Assembly (NCBI RefSeq): GCF_004319545.1
Contig: NZ_CP036313.1
Coordinates: forward strand, 1,003,501-1,067,500
DNA: 64,000 nt
Source of the DNA: Desulfobacter hydrogenophilus
GTDB lineage: Bacteria; Desulfobacterota; Desulfobacteria; Desulfobacterales; Desulfobacteraceae
Direction: 5' to 3'
This document shows, in pieces, positions 27,650-36,155 of the stretch; within the stretch, counting starts at the first letter, position 1, and each line of letters starts with the position of its first letter. A program made the translations under genes and the position numbers. Under the pieces are notes generated by a model. It made no database searches. It saw only the letters and a list, made by a program, of their open reading frames with translations, and was not told the DNA's origin.

Positions 27650-28330
27650 ATGATTGAAAATATCTTTTTTGATTTGGATGGAACCTTGACAGACCCTAAA
27701 GAAGGGATAACTCGTTGTATACAATTCGCTCTTGAGGAATTCGACGTGGAGAGACCTCATGCAGATCAGCTTACCTGGTGTATCGGCCCACCACTCAGAG
27801 ACTCTTTTTCTAAAATATTGGAAACCACCGATAAAGATAAAATTAAACATGCTTATACCACTTACCGAAAACGGTTTGCAGATAAAGGGCTGTATGAAAA
27901 CAGAGTCTATCCAGACGTTCATAACTCCCTTAATCTGATTAAAAAATCAGGGTTCAAGATTTTCCTTGCCACTTCAAAACCTGGAATATATGCAAAACAG
28001 ATACTTGATCATTTTGACCTCTCCAAATATTTCAACAAGGCTTATGGAAGCAACCTGAATGGTTCTCTGACTGATAAAGGTAAGCTGATAGCCCATATTC
28101 TCAAAACCGAAAACCTTGATCCAGGAAAGACTGTCATTGTCGGAGATAGGCTTTATGACATCGCTGGTGGTAAAAAGAACGGAATCATGACAGCAGCTGT
28201 CACATATGGCTATGGGAGCCAGGAAGAAATCACCTCATCGAAACCAGATATTATATTTGACGCATTTTCTGACCTGTTACCTTTTCTGAAAATAACCACA
28301 CCGACAAGAGCCGAGTGCCACCAACGGTGA
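27650..28330 (+). CDS. HAD-family phosphatase (Gph/PgmB-like)
   Basis: A protein of about 226 residues. HAD motif I is FFDLDGTLTD, motif II is FLATSKPG, and motifs III/IV are KGKLIAHIL and IVGDRLYDIAGGKKNG. An alpha-helical C1 cap lies between about residues 16 and 85. It resembles phosphoglycolate phosphatase-like and 5'-nucleotidase-like HADs; the substrate is unresolved. The start is the ATG at 27650 directly before the HAD motif; a TTG 11 codons upstream is less likely. Composition is more AT-rich than the preceding operon, at the edge of the accessory region. Confidence 0.82.
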   Translation: MIENIFFDLDGTLTDPKEGITRCIQFALEEFDVERPHADQLTWCIGPPLRDSFSKILETTDKDKIKHAYTTYRKRFADKGLYENRVYPDVHNSLNLIKKSGFKIFLATSKPGIYAKQILDHFDLSKYFNKAYGSNLNGSLTDKGKLIAHILKTENLDPGKTVIVGDRLYDIAGGKKNGIMTAAVTYGYGSQEEITSSKPDIIFDAFSDLLPFLKITTPTRAECHQR

Positions 28331-28621
28331 AGGAGAATATTTGATTTTCTAATTTCATTCTGACGTCTACCCGACCTGACTCTCAATCGAGGCTTTGCTC
28401 CCATAAAATTTTACAGTGCTGAGCTTTAACAAAAGTATCGAACTCCTGTGAATAAAAGAATCCAGTCCTCAATCACAGACATAAGTGTCGTTCCCCTATT
28501 CCTCAAAAATTCTGGTTCTTTGCGATTTTAACTTTTCAAAATCTGCGGCTTGTCCGTCAGTATTTTGCTTGTTGTAATAGATCCAATTGCTTCGTGATGG
28601 CAAGTTGCTACTTTTGCAGTT
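28331..28621. repeat. Intergenic region holding family-E repeat copy 1
   Basis: Bases 28526-28567 (TTTTAACTTTTCAAAATC then TGCGGCTTGTCCGTCAG) recur at 30650-30691 with a few changes. Read on the minus strand both copies keep one open frame (QNTDGQAADFEKLK here, QNADGRAADFEKLK there), each ending in a stop soon after. This looks like the C-terminal end of a repeated, decayed gene. No intact gene is present. Confidence 0.55.
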
Positions 28622-29689
28622 TTATCTTTCGTTAAGAAGTTGCTTTACATATGTTTTGTGCTTTTTCTCTGCTTCAAAGGACGGTTCAACCATAGAAGAC
28701 TCTACAGCCGAAAGAATCATATCAATTTCATTACCAGATAAAACTGTTTTTGTTTGAGATTTCACAAATTTTATAAATTCATTTGGATAAAAGACGTGAT
28801 CCGGTTGGCCTTTAGGAAATTTTGCACACTCCATAAAAACAATCACATCAAAATAAACATCAGATTCAATCTTTAATAATTTTTCAATACACATCTTATG
28901 CTTATAATTTTGGCGAAAAGGATTTTGAAAAGGATACTTACCGCCTGCTAACCATTGTATCCAATTTTTCTGGTAAGGATTCCCATATATTAAACCTTTC
29001 ATATTTTTAGTCTCGATTATGAAAATTCCATACTCAGAAACTATCAAATGATCAATTTGAGTAGTTCCTTCGTTTTCTGGCAATATCAAATCATTAAAAA
29101 AATGATATTTTTCACGATCTAAAAACCGATATAACATCGCAATAACTGTTTGTTCACCTTCAAAACCTTTGAACTCAGAAGAATTTGTATCAGGGCTATC
29201 CCAATCAACACCAGAGTCATACTTTTTATCTTTTGTTTTTAGAGAGTTAATTCTTTTTAACTTTGATCCCTTTAAAAAGAATGAAATAAATAATTTTAGA
29301 AAAATAAATAGTAAAAGAAGTATAAAAAATGGATACACTATTGGGAGAACAGAGGATAAAAACAACTCAAAAACATTAATATTTAAATGTCCACTACCGG
29401 ATTTTAGCTTCGGCTTTGTTTGTTGAAAAATTACCTGATTGACAAACGATTTCTTTGAAGCTTCAGTCTGGATTATTCTTTGGGGGGTAATAACTTGTTT
29501 TTTTCCATGGCGATCAATCAAAAAGAGGTCTGTCCCCTTTATTTTTTGTTCAACACTATACGTAGGACTATCTGAAAAATGTCGAACCCCTTCTTCATCT
29601 ATCCATGAATAAATTTTGTCTGACGCGGAAAAACAATTTGCAGGCAAGAGAAACAAAAATAAAATGATAATAAGAATGATATTTTTCAT
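28622..29689 (-). CDS. Membrane protein with DUF4124 and NERD nuclease-related domains
   Basis: A 355-residue protein with an unusual combination. Residues 1-22 are a signal or anchor sequence. Residues 25-45 are a DUF4124 motif (IYSWIDEEGVRHFSDSP), normally a periplasmic module. A strong transmembrane segment spans about 107-139. Residues 175-290 form a NERD domain, which should be cytoplasmic: GFEGEQTVIAML, then QIDHLIVSEYGIFIIETKN with candidate PD-(D/E)xK residues Asp213, Glu226 and Lys228. NERD is a predicted nuclease-related domain, often next to kinases or helicases. DNA processing at the membrane, or stress or phage defence, is possible but unproven. AT-rich, no operon partner. Confidence 0.75.
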   Translation of the reverse strand: MKNIILIIILFLFLLPANCFSASDKIYSWIDEEGVRHFSDSPTYSVEQKIKGTDLFLIDRHGKKQVITPQRIIQTEASKKSFVNQVIFQQTKPKLKSGSGHLNINVFELFLSSVLPIVYPFFILLLLFIFLKLFISFFLKGSKLKRINSLKTKDKKYDSGVDWDSPDTNSSEFKGFEGEQTVIAMLYRFLDREKYHFFNDLILPENEGTTQIDHLIVSEYGIFIIETKNMKGLIYGNPYQKNWIQWLAGGKYPFQNPFRQNYKHKMCIEKLLKIESDVYFDVIVFMECAKFPKGQPDHVFYPNEFIKFVKSQTKTVLSGNEIDMILSAVESSMVEPSFEAEKKHKTYVKQLLNER

Positions 29690-30837
29690 CTAATATTTTC
29701 CAAGAATATATTTATAATGCTCCAGGTCTCTATCCCGCTGTGACGTTGTATTCACAGTTTTGAAAAAGCCATGTGCGACATCTGATTATGACCTATTTTA
29801 CCATTTTAACTTTGTCTGTTGCTTCAAGGAGACCTTTTAAAAACCTAATGGCTTTTTCGAGTTCGTCTCTTTTAACTAAATGTGGAGTACAACTGGGGTT
29901 AGATGAAGGGGGGTTGGGCAGTAATGGAATAGAAAACCGGGTTAAGGGTACCAGCGAGATTGGTGCGTTTATGTACGCTAAGGGAATAAAATTCTGACAT
30001 TGTCCCTGTCCAGCATCATGCATTCACCACCACCTTACCGCGCACTTTCAATAGCCTTCGGCCTATTGAGTGAGCCTCCTATATGTTCTGAAGTTTCCTG
30101 ATTTTTATCAGCCTATTGATTGTCTATGATGTGGGATTGTAGCAGGGTCGAGTTTAATTTTGATAGGTTTTGCCATGTAAATAGCAAAACCCCATTTTAT
30201 TCTCCCTGTTCATACAAATCCCGCTGATAGAAAAATATCATATAATTTCAATACTATATACAATTTAGTTCAAAATAACAGTAAAATAAAAATCAGGAAA
30301 CTTCAGATATGTTTAATTGCACCCATAATACAAGATTTAAGTAAATATTTTTCAATAAGCAAGATACATACCGCAGCCTATTTATCTATGGATGCAATTT
30401 CAGTATCATTTGTTAATGTCAATTTCTGTCACATGATATGCCAAATTTTGTAACATCAACTTACCATTTGCCCCAGTGGAAGCGAGGCTGTCATGAGGGG
30501 CAAAGTAGATTATAAGGGTACCACGAACATTCAACTGGCATCACCAATAACAAAAGTAGTCAACGCCCCTTCGATACAGGCTTTGAGTGGTTGATAATAG
30601 ACAGATTGTGGTGTCGTCAATTCCTAATAACCTTTCTGAGTTTGGGCGGTTTTAACTTTTCAAAATCTGCGGCTCGCCCGTCAGCATTTTGATGGTTGGG
30701 ACTTTGTTTTTTTCTCGATTGTATCTATATCGGCTTTTTAGGGCCCGAAAACGTCAATATAGGCCTGTTTTAGGGGGTATTTTTTAGGTTATATCCTTCA
30801 TTGACGGCCTTCTTACTCGGTCCGACCCCAGCGCAAC
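29690..30837. other. Long accessory intergenic region with repeats, no intact gene
   Basis: About 1.1 kb without an intact gene. A 76-codon minus-strand frame (29793-30023) ends in LVKRDELEKAIRFLKGLLEATDKVK, which looks like a genuine protein C-terminus, but it is unrecognised and its N-terminal half has low-complexity proline-rich sequence. A MITE (30081-30313), a family-D repeat (about 30541-30612) and a family-E repeat (30650-30691) follow. The region appears to collect debris of mobile or accessory genes. Confidence 0.5.
30081..30313. mobile_element. MITE with 21-bp perfect terminal inverted repeats and 7-bp target duplication
   Basis: Left end 30088-30108 (begins CTGAAGTTTCCTGATTTTTA) is the exact reverse complement of right end 30286-30306. 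The element is flanked on both sides by the direct repeat ATATGTT (30081-30087 and 30307-30313), a target-site duplication. The interior of about 177 bp has no ORF. It must have been moved by a transposase encoded elsewhere. Confidence 0.85.
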
Positions 30838-31029
30838 TCACATGCCAGCGCTTGATGAAATGGAAATTCCGGATTTCTGCAAAGCTATGCTTAAACGTAT
30901 CGCACATGTATTTTTATATGCAGAATCTTTGATCAAGCTGTCCCAGCCGATGTCACGAAATAATTTTTCACGAGACCATAAACGGCGTTGTGGGTAGTGG
31001 CTCCAAAGAGTTCTAAAAGCCGGCTTCAT
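30838..31029 (-). pseudogene. Truncated Tae4-like type VI amidase effector
   Basis: A 63-residue ORF whose sequence resembles the N-terminus of Tae4 peptidoglycan amidases, type VI secretion effectors: start KPAFRTLWSHYP, then the catalytic-cysteine segment NTCAIRLSIALQKSGI. Full Tae4 proteins are about 150-170 residues and need a later His, which is absent here. The frame stops at TGA (30838) and only short open segments follow. A strong ribosome-binding site (GGAGG, seven bases before the ATG) remains. No Tai4 immunity gene or type VI secretion gene is seen in the window. Identification rests on recalled family motifs. Confidence 0.6.
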
Positions 31030-31221
31030 GGTTTACACCTCCGAATCTAAAAGATATCAATAAAATGGCATTGGGGTTACCTTTTTTGGAGGTTAGGCCT
31101 TGAGTTGTAAGAGAATGATATTTCAAAACCTGACCCTCAAATCTCAGAAGTAGTCAACGCTCCTTAAATAAAGGCCCCGGGGTTAAATAATAGACAAAGT
31201 AAACAGTAGTGTTGCAAGAAG
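31030..31221. other. Short gap with weak family-D repeat
   Basis: Contains the sequence agtagtcaacgctcctt...aatagacaaag (about 31148-31200), which parallels 30553-30606, and the motif aaaacctgaccctca also seen near 2965. No gene. Confidence 0.4.
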
Positions 31222-32973
31222 TCATTCTTTAAAAACAGCACTTTTTTCAATTGAGGTAACAATTTTTATTAATTCATTTGGAATTTCTTGAGCCGTCATT
31301 TCTTTTGCTATTGCTATGGCATTCAGTGAAACTCCGAACTCCTGTTGACTCCAGTCTGCAAATTTTTTAATGACATATTTCCCAGAAGCTATAGAAATTA
31401 TACTTTCTTCCTGAGCTTTAGAGTCACAAATCAATTTGCGAGCTTCCTTGTTACTTTTTCCTGCAGTCCAACCTCTATTTTGTTTAAGTAATTCGCTTGA
31501 AATAGCATCTAAAACGCTTTCTTCCATTTCGGATAAAATTGTCATCAGCCTTTGTTCTATTTCATCAATCGAAGGAGAAGATGTTCTTTTCGCCAGATTA
31601 TTTTCGATAACTCGTTGTAGTGCTGATGGAATTAGAAGGTAATTCTCTATTTCCTTTTTCGACCAAATATGTAGAAAGATTCCTTTATCATTAGCTTGGT
31701 CTAATCGTGTTGAGATTTCTTCAGCAGTATGGTAGTCAGAATCAAATATACAATATGTAAATATGTTTTGATTTAATGAATTCTTCAATAGCATCGATGA
31801 ACCTATGGCATAATTCCAACCTCCCCAACCTCCCAAAGACATATTTGGAATAGCATCAAAGGGTGCATCACTATTTGGAAAAAGACTGTTTTGGAATATT
31901 TTTAGAAGTTTGATATCTTTCCCTTCTACCAGAATCAGACGTTTTGCATTCCACAAACGAGCCATATGAATATTTTGAGCACTTCCAATTTGTTCTATCA
32001 AGGTTTGTACAATTGGAAATGTATTTGCATAAGTTGATTCTGGCTTTTCTTTATCAATCACTAAAATATCTTCAGGCCCAACTTCAGCCATGATCTCTGT
32101 TGAATGAGTCGTTATTAGGATCTGATTATATTTGTTTCTCAAAAATCGAATAAGCCGTCTTTGCAGGTCTGCATGCATGTAAACATCTGGTTCATCAAGA
32201 ATTACAGTAGAATTATTAGAAACTCTAGTCAAAAACCAAATTATTTGCAACCAGACCTGCAATCCATGCCCCATTTCAGCAACTTCAGCTACAAAATTTT
32301 CGTTTCTTACTTGAAAGGAAAGTTGTTTTTCATCTAACTCTCCGGTAGCGATTAGTTCTTTTACGGTGACACTTGGCCATGTCTCTTCAACGGCTTCTTT
32401 AAATTTTTGAAACAGTTCTGGAAATAAATATAATTGGTTACGAAAGTGTAGGGAGGAAAGATGGGAACCAATATTGCTTTTTACATAATCAGAATTAAGA
32501 ATCATCTCTTTCTTCTGTACCGGGCCTACTTGTGGGAAAATATTAATTGGCGTTAAATTGAGTTTCAATGCCTTGCTACGTGTTTTAACAATGGTACCTC
32601 GGGAGTTACGCAGAACAGCAAAAATTTTTCCACCATCTCCTACATAAATAGTGATTCTGTTTTTGTCATTAAATTCTGCGGTTATGATACTTGGAGATGA
32701 ACCATAATGGAAAAAAATAGTATCAAAATTTATTCCAATATTTTTAATGGATGGTGATACTCCAATTAACCCTGAAGGAGCATCTAACCAAGTTGGGCGC
32801 TTTTTATAAACTGAAGTCCTGTATTTATTTGTAATTAAGGAGACTAAACGCAGTGCTTCAACAACTGTTGATTTTCCAGCGTTATTTTTGCCAACAATAA
32901 TGCAACTCTTTTTAAATCTAAGAGAATGGTTATAAAATCCTCTGAAATTTTGGATTTGAATATTTGAAATCAT
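31222..32973 (-). CDS. OLD-family ATP-dependent nuclease (AAA15 ATPase + TOPRIM)
   Basis: A 583-residue protein. The ABC-type ATPase half has Walker A GKNNAGKST (28-36), a degenerate signature EMGHGLQVWLQ (233-243), Walker B STVILDEPD (Asp260/Glu261) and switch His290 (TTHST). The TOPRIM half has Glu350 (LILVEGKD), the DSD pair (Asp411/Asp413) and KKEIENYLL (439-447). This matches OLD endonucleases, which include the phage P2 Old protein and Gabija GajA. No gajB helicase or other partner is adjacent, so it looks like a single-gene (class 1-like) system. The AT-rich codons and the position among repeats suggest horizontal transfer. A role in phage or plasmid defence is inferred from the family. 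Confidence 0.85.
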   Translation of the reverse strand: MISNIQIQNFRGFYNHSLRFKKSCIIVGKNNAGKSTVVEALRLVSLITNKYRTSVYKKRPTWLDAPSGLIGVSPSIKNIGINFDTIFFHYGSSPSIITAEFNDKNRITIYVGDGGKIFAVLRNSRGTIVKTRSKALKLNLTPINIFPQVGPVQKKEMILNSDYVKSNIGSHLSSLHFRNQLYLFPELFQKFKEAVEETWPSVTVKELIATGELDEKQLSFQVRNENFVAEVAEMGHGLQVWLQIIWFLTRVSNNSTVILDEPDVYMHADLQRRLIRFLRNKYNQILITTHSTEIMAEVGPEDILVIDKEKPESTYANTFPIVQTLIEQIGSAQNIHMARLWNAKRLILVEGKDIKLLKIFQNSLFPNSDAPFDAIPNMSLGGWGGWNYAIGSSMLLKNSLNQNIFTYCIFDSDYHTAEEISTRLDQANDKGIFLHIWSKKEIENYLLIPSALQRVIENNLAKRTSSPSIDEIEQRLMTILSEMEESVLDAISSELLKQNRGWTAGKSNKEARKLICDSKAQEESIISIASGKYVIKKFADWSQQEFGVSLNAIAIAKEMTAQEIPNELIKIVTSIEKSAVFKE

Positions 32974-33252
32974 TTAACTTTTTACCTCAATAAAAATGAG
33001 AAATAAGATAATGATTTAATATCAACCAAATAACCGGATGTAAATATGGAACTTCGGGAACCTTGAGAATACTAAAAACGCGTACTTATGGTATGAAAGG
33101 TGCCCGGCTATGATTTCAGGAAGGTGAGAAATGACAAAAGCAAGGCTCGGTGCTCTTGTTTTAGAAATACTTAAATCTTGCCGCATCAATTATATATATC
33201 CACATCAAAAAGAGGAAATGCTGTTTCCCCGCAGCAGCCCATGGAACAAAAA

Positions 33253-34173
33253 TCATTGCTCATCATCGTTGCCGGTTTCAGGGTAAACCATTTTTCCGGT
33301 CATGGACAAATCGTATCCACCCAGTTCATCGGCAGTTCTTTGAATCACCTTACCTTTGAGCATGGCCAGAAACAATTGAACGCCCTGGTCAAAAAAATTG
33401 TCTTTATTGACAAAAAGGTCAAAACGCTCCCAGCACAGAGAAATGAAATCCAAGCCGAGAAGATTGGCCACGGCTCTGATGCCCGGCGCGGCTTGGGCGT
33501 TTCCATTAAGTATGGCCAGACCTGCATCCATATGCCGGGAGACACAGGTCTCATATCCGTTAATGGATTCAGCATCTATGCCCAACCGTTTTAATTCCCG
33601 GTCCAGAAGCTGCCGGGTCCCGGTACCCAGACGCCGATTGACCATGGTCAGACCCTTATGGGAAAGATCTTTTAGAGATGAAATCCCCAGGGGATTATCT
33701 TTTTGGATAATCAGGCCCTGCTCTCGATGGCACAGATTGACAACCGCCGGGGCCTGGGCAATTTCTTTATCCTTGAACGGAACACCGGTATCGTTGTTTT
33801 CATCTGCCGACGGGCAGCAGGCAATGTGGCACAAATTTTTTCTCAGGGCCTTGAGTCCTGCCAGGCTACCGGACAGGCCGGACAGCACCATGTGTTCACT
33901 GTGTTTCAAGTTGAATGTACAGACCAAGGTATCCAGCAGCAGATCGTCGGCGCCGGATATGAGAACCAGCCCGTGATACGGGGGAAGCTTTGCTTGTTCG
34001 GGAAAATTCTGGGTACCGTTTTCAACCCATTGGCAGACAAGGTCGATGGGAAACAGCCATTTCCCGGTTACTTTAGATGCCGGCAGGCCCTTGTCAGCGA
34101 TCAGAGAATAGACCATTTTCTCGTTTACATTAAGATATTTTGCCACCTGCCGCGTGGTAAGCATTTCGTCCAT
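33253..34173 (-). CDS. Transcriptional regulator with excisionase-type HTH and periplasmic-binding-protein-like domain
   Basis: A 306-residue one-component regulator. Residues 1-55 are a MerR/excisionase-type helix-turn-helix (MLTTRQVAKYLNVNEKMVYSLIADKGLPASKVTGKWLFP). Residues about 68-290 are a substrate-binding-protein-like domain (PBP_like, molybdate/tungstate-binding type) lacking a signal peptide, with the landmark NRRLGTGTRQLLDREL. Such proteins sense an oxyanion or small ligand in the cytoplasm. No transporter for such a ligand is adjacent; the next genes downstream belong to the OLD region. The ligand is unknown. Confidence 0.8.
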   Translation of the reverse strand: MDEMLTTRQVAKYLNVNEKMVYSLIADKGLPASKVTGKWLFPIDLVCQWVENGTQNFPEQAKLPPYHGLVLISGADDLLLDTLVCTFNLKHSEHMVLSGLSGSLAGLKALRKNLCHIACCPSADENNDTGVPFKDKEIAQAPAVVNLCHREQGLIIQKDNPLGISSLKDLSHKGLTMVNRRLGTGTRQLLDRELKRLGIDAESINGYETCVSRHMDAGLAILNGNAQAAPGIRAVANLLGLDFISLCWERFDLFVNKDNFFDQGVQLFLAMLKGKVIQRTADELGGYDLSMTGKMVYPETGNDDEQ

Positions 34174-34293
34174 GTTGTAATGCCTTTGGGATAGCTGTTT
34201 TATAAAAAAGTCTCCAGCAAGTAACTGGATTCTTTCTATCTTTGTTGTGGGTCGAAGCCTGGGTATCGATAGACCAGGGACGGCCCATGGCCG

Positions 34294-34845
34294 TTATATT
34301 TTATCTGCCAATGCCGCGGCAATATCTGCTGCCACCTGACCCGGCTGGTTTTGACCACACGTTATTTTGATGTCGCAGAACTTATCGTACAAGGGCGTTC
34401 TTTCTTTGTAAAGCGAATCAATGCTGTTGCTCGGGTCAATGGCAACCCCCCGGGCTTCAATATCGGAGAGCCGGGTCAGCAGGGTGGGCAAGTCTGCATG
34501 CAGATAGATGACGGTGGCAATTTCTTTCAGATGGCACATGGCCTGTTCTCGGTAGATGACTGAGCCGCCGGTGGAAATGACCCGGCGTTTACCGCCAAGG
34601 CCGAGCAGGTGGCCGGCCTCAATGTCCAGAAAGCCCTTAAGCCCCTTTTTTTTAATAATCTGGGCAAGGCTCATATTTTCCTTTGTCTGGATCAAAATAT
34701 CCGTATCCAGAAAATCAAATCCCAGCTGTTTTGCCAAAATCACCCCTACGGTACTTTTTCCAACAGCCGGCATGCCGATTAATGCAAGGTTCAAGTTTTG
34801 GGATATCTCTTTTTTTCTTTGTCTAATCATGCAGGCAGAATCCAT
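34294..34845 (-). CDS. aroK: Shikimate kinase
   Basis: A 183-residue P-loop kinase that phosphorylates shikimate in chorismate synthesis. Walker A is GMPAVGKST. The shikimate-binding DTD motif is in FLDTDILIQ. STGGSVIY corresponds to the GGG shikimate-binding loop (here GGS), and RTPLYDKF is the adenine-side motif. It is slightly longer at the N-terminus than typical, so the ATG at about 34830 (MIRQRKK) is an alternative start. It lies 25 bases downstream of zur on the same strand and may be co-transcribed with the zinc operon, although the pathways differ. Confidence 0.85.
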   Translation of the reverse strand: MDSACMIRQRKKEISQNLNLALIGMPAVGKSTVGVILAKQLGFDFLDTDILIQTKENMSLAQIIKKKGLKGFLDIEAGHLLGLGGKRRVISTGGSVIYREQAMCHLKEIATVIYLHADLPTLLTRLSDIEARGVAIDPSNSIDSLYKERTPLYDKFCDIKITCGQNQPGQVAADIAAALADKI

Positions 34846-34870
34846 TGGATATCATGACAATGAAGGCAGA

Positions 34871-35308
34871 CTACTCCTTCTTTTTAAGGCAGTTTCGGCA
34901 GATGCCGTCTATACGCAACTCAAACTTATCTATACGGCCCGGGAAGGTATTCTCAAAGGCGTGAAAATCAATGTCCACGGTTTCGGGTGTCAGGCAGTCC
35001 ATACGCCCGCACTGAGTGCAGTAAAAATGAGGGTGGGCCGGGTGCTGCGCATTAGGAGCCATGCCGTAGTAGGCAGCCCGGCCGCCGGTGGCGATCCGGA
35101 CCACGATCTGTTTTTCAACCAGCAGATCCAGGATGCGGTATACGGTTACCCGGTTGATGTGGGCTGATCTCTCCAGGGTTTCGTGGATATCTGCGGCAGA
35201 CAAAGGGAAATTATTACTGCCGATGATTTCCAGTACCCGCAGCCGGTTGGGGGTGGAAGCCACTCCCGCATCTTCGAACAATTTTCTGTAATCACAGTGG
35301 ATACACAT
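34871..35308 (-). CDS. zur: Fur-family regulator, probably Zur
   Basis: A 145-residue Fur-family repressor. The N-terminal winged helix includes STPNRLRVLEII and RVTVYRILDLL. The dimer domain carries the structural zinc cysteines (YCTQCGRMDC and ICRNC) and metal-sensing histidines (HPAHPHFYC). The position at the end of znuA-znuC-znuB suggests zinc-responsive Zur rather than Fur or PerR. It starts four bases after znuB ends. A candidate binding palindrome lies upstream of znuA. Confidence 0.82.
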   Translation of the reverse strand: MCIHCDYRKLFEDAGVASTPNRLRVLEIIGSNNFPLSAADIHETLERSAHINRVTVYRILDLLVEKQIVVRIATGGRAAYYGMAPNAQHPAHPHFYCTQCGRMDCLTPETVDIDFHAFENTFPGRIDKFELRIDGICRNCLKKKE

Positions 35309-35312
35309 GATG

Positions 35313-36155
35313 TCACCTTTTTAATTCTCCGGCATGCTGAACGGTTCTGGGTATAAAAGCCCAGAGTTTTTCAAGACCCAGGGCGACCAAAAATACAGTG
35401 CCGGCCACCATAATAATCGCAGCCCCCGAGGTCAGGTCAAACCGGTAGGACAGATACAGCCCCGCCATGGTGAAACAGGCACCCAGCAAACTTGAACCGA
35501 TCATCATGGCGCCCAGGGACCGGGCATATTTCTCCACCATGAACGGCGGGATGGTGAGCAGCGCAATCACCATAATCAGCCCCACCACCTGGATCACCAT
35601 GACCACGGTAAGTCCGAGCATGGCAATCAGGGAAAAGTAGATCCCGCGCACCGGAAGTCCCCGCAAGCCCGCAAATTCCTCGTCATAGGAAACCGCCATC
35701 AATTCCTTATAGAAAAAGGCAACCAAAAAAAGAATCAGGGCACCGAGAACACCCATTATAATCAAGTCTGATCCGGGCACGGTAAGAATGCTGCCGAAAA
35801 GATAGCTCATCAAATCCACATTATACCCCGGGGTCAGGTCCACCAGAATAATGCCGAATGCCATGCCCACGGCCCAGATCACACCAATGACCGTATCGGC
35901 TCTTTGTCTGTTGTTCAGGGTAACTGCCGCCATGACCAGGGAGGCGCCCAGGGAAAACCCCATGGTGGAAGGGATCACCGGCCAGTTAAAATAAAATGCC
36001 ATGCCGATCCCGCCATAGGCTGCGTGGGCAATGCCGCCGGATAAAAACACAATGCGGTTCACCACCACCAAGGTGCCCATAATGCCGCAGATGATGCTGG
36101 TCAAAAGCCCTGCAGCAAGTGCATGGCGCATGAATTCGTATTTAAGGATTTCCAT
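35313..36155 (-). CDS. znuB: Zinc/manganese ABC transporter permease, ZnuB-like
   Basis: A 280-residue integral membrane protein with about eight transmembrane helices, of the ABC-3 permease family. Landmarks are LVVVNRIVFLSGGIAHAAYGGIG near the N-terminus and QVVGLIMVIALLTIPP. It forms the inner-membrane channel of the high-affinity zinc importer with ZnuC and ZnuA. Its start overlaps the end of znuC by 14 bases, indicating translational coupling. Zinc rather than manganese is inferred from the His-rich ZnuA and the Zur-like regulator. Confidence 0.88.
   Translation of the reverse strand: MEILKYEFMRHALAAGLLTSIICGIMGTLVVVNRIVFLSGGIAHAAYGGIGMAFYFNWPVIPSTMGFSLGASLVMAAVTLNNRQRADTVIGVIWAVGMAFGIILVDLTPGYNVDLMSYLFGSILTVPGSDLIIMGVLGALILFLVAFFYKELMAVSYDEEFAGLRGLPVRGIYFSLIAMLGLTVVMVIQVVGLIMVIALLTIPPFMVEKYARSLGAMMIGSSLLGACFTMAGLYLSYRFDLTSGAAIIMVAGTVFLVALGLEKLWAFIPRTVQHAGELKR

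Noticed and set aside
31222..32973. Gabija system
   Set aside because: GajA-like features are present but no GajB UvrD-type helicase is adjacent on either side, so only the OLD-family call is kept.
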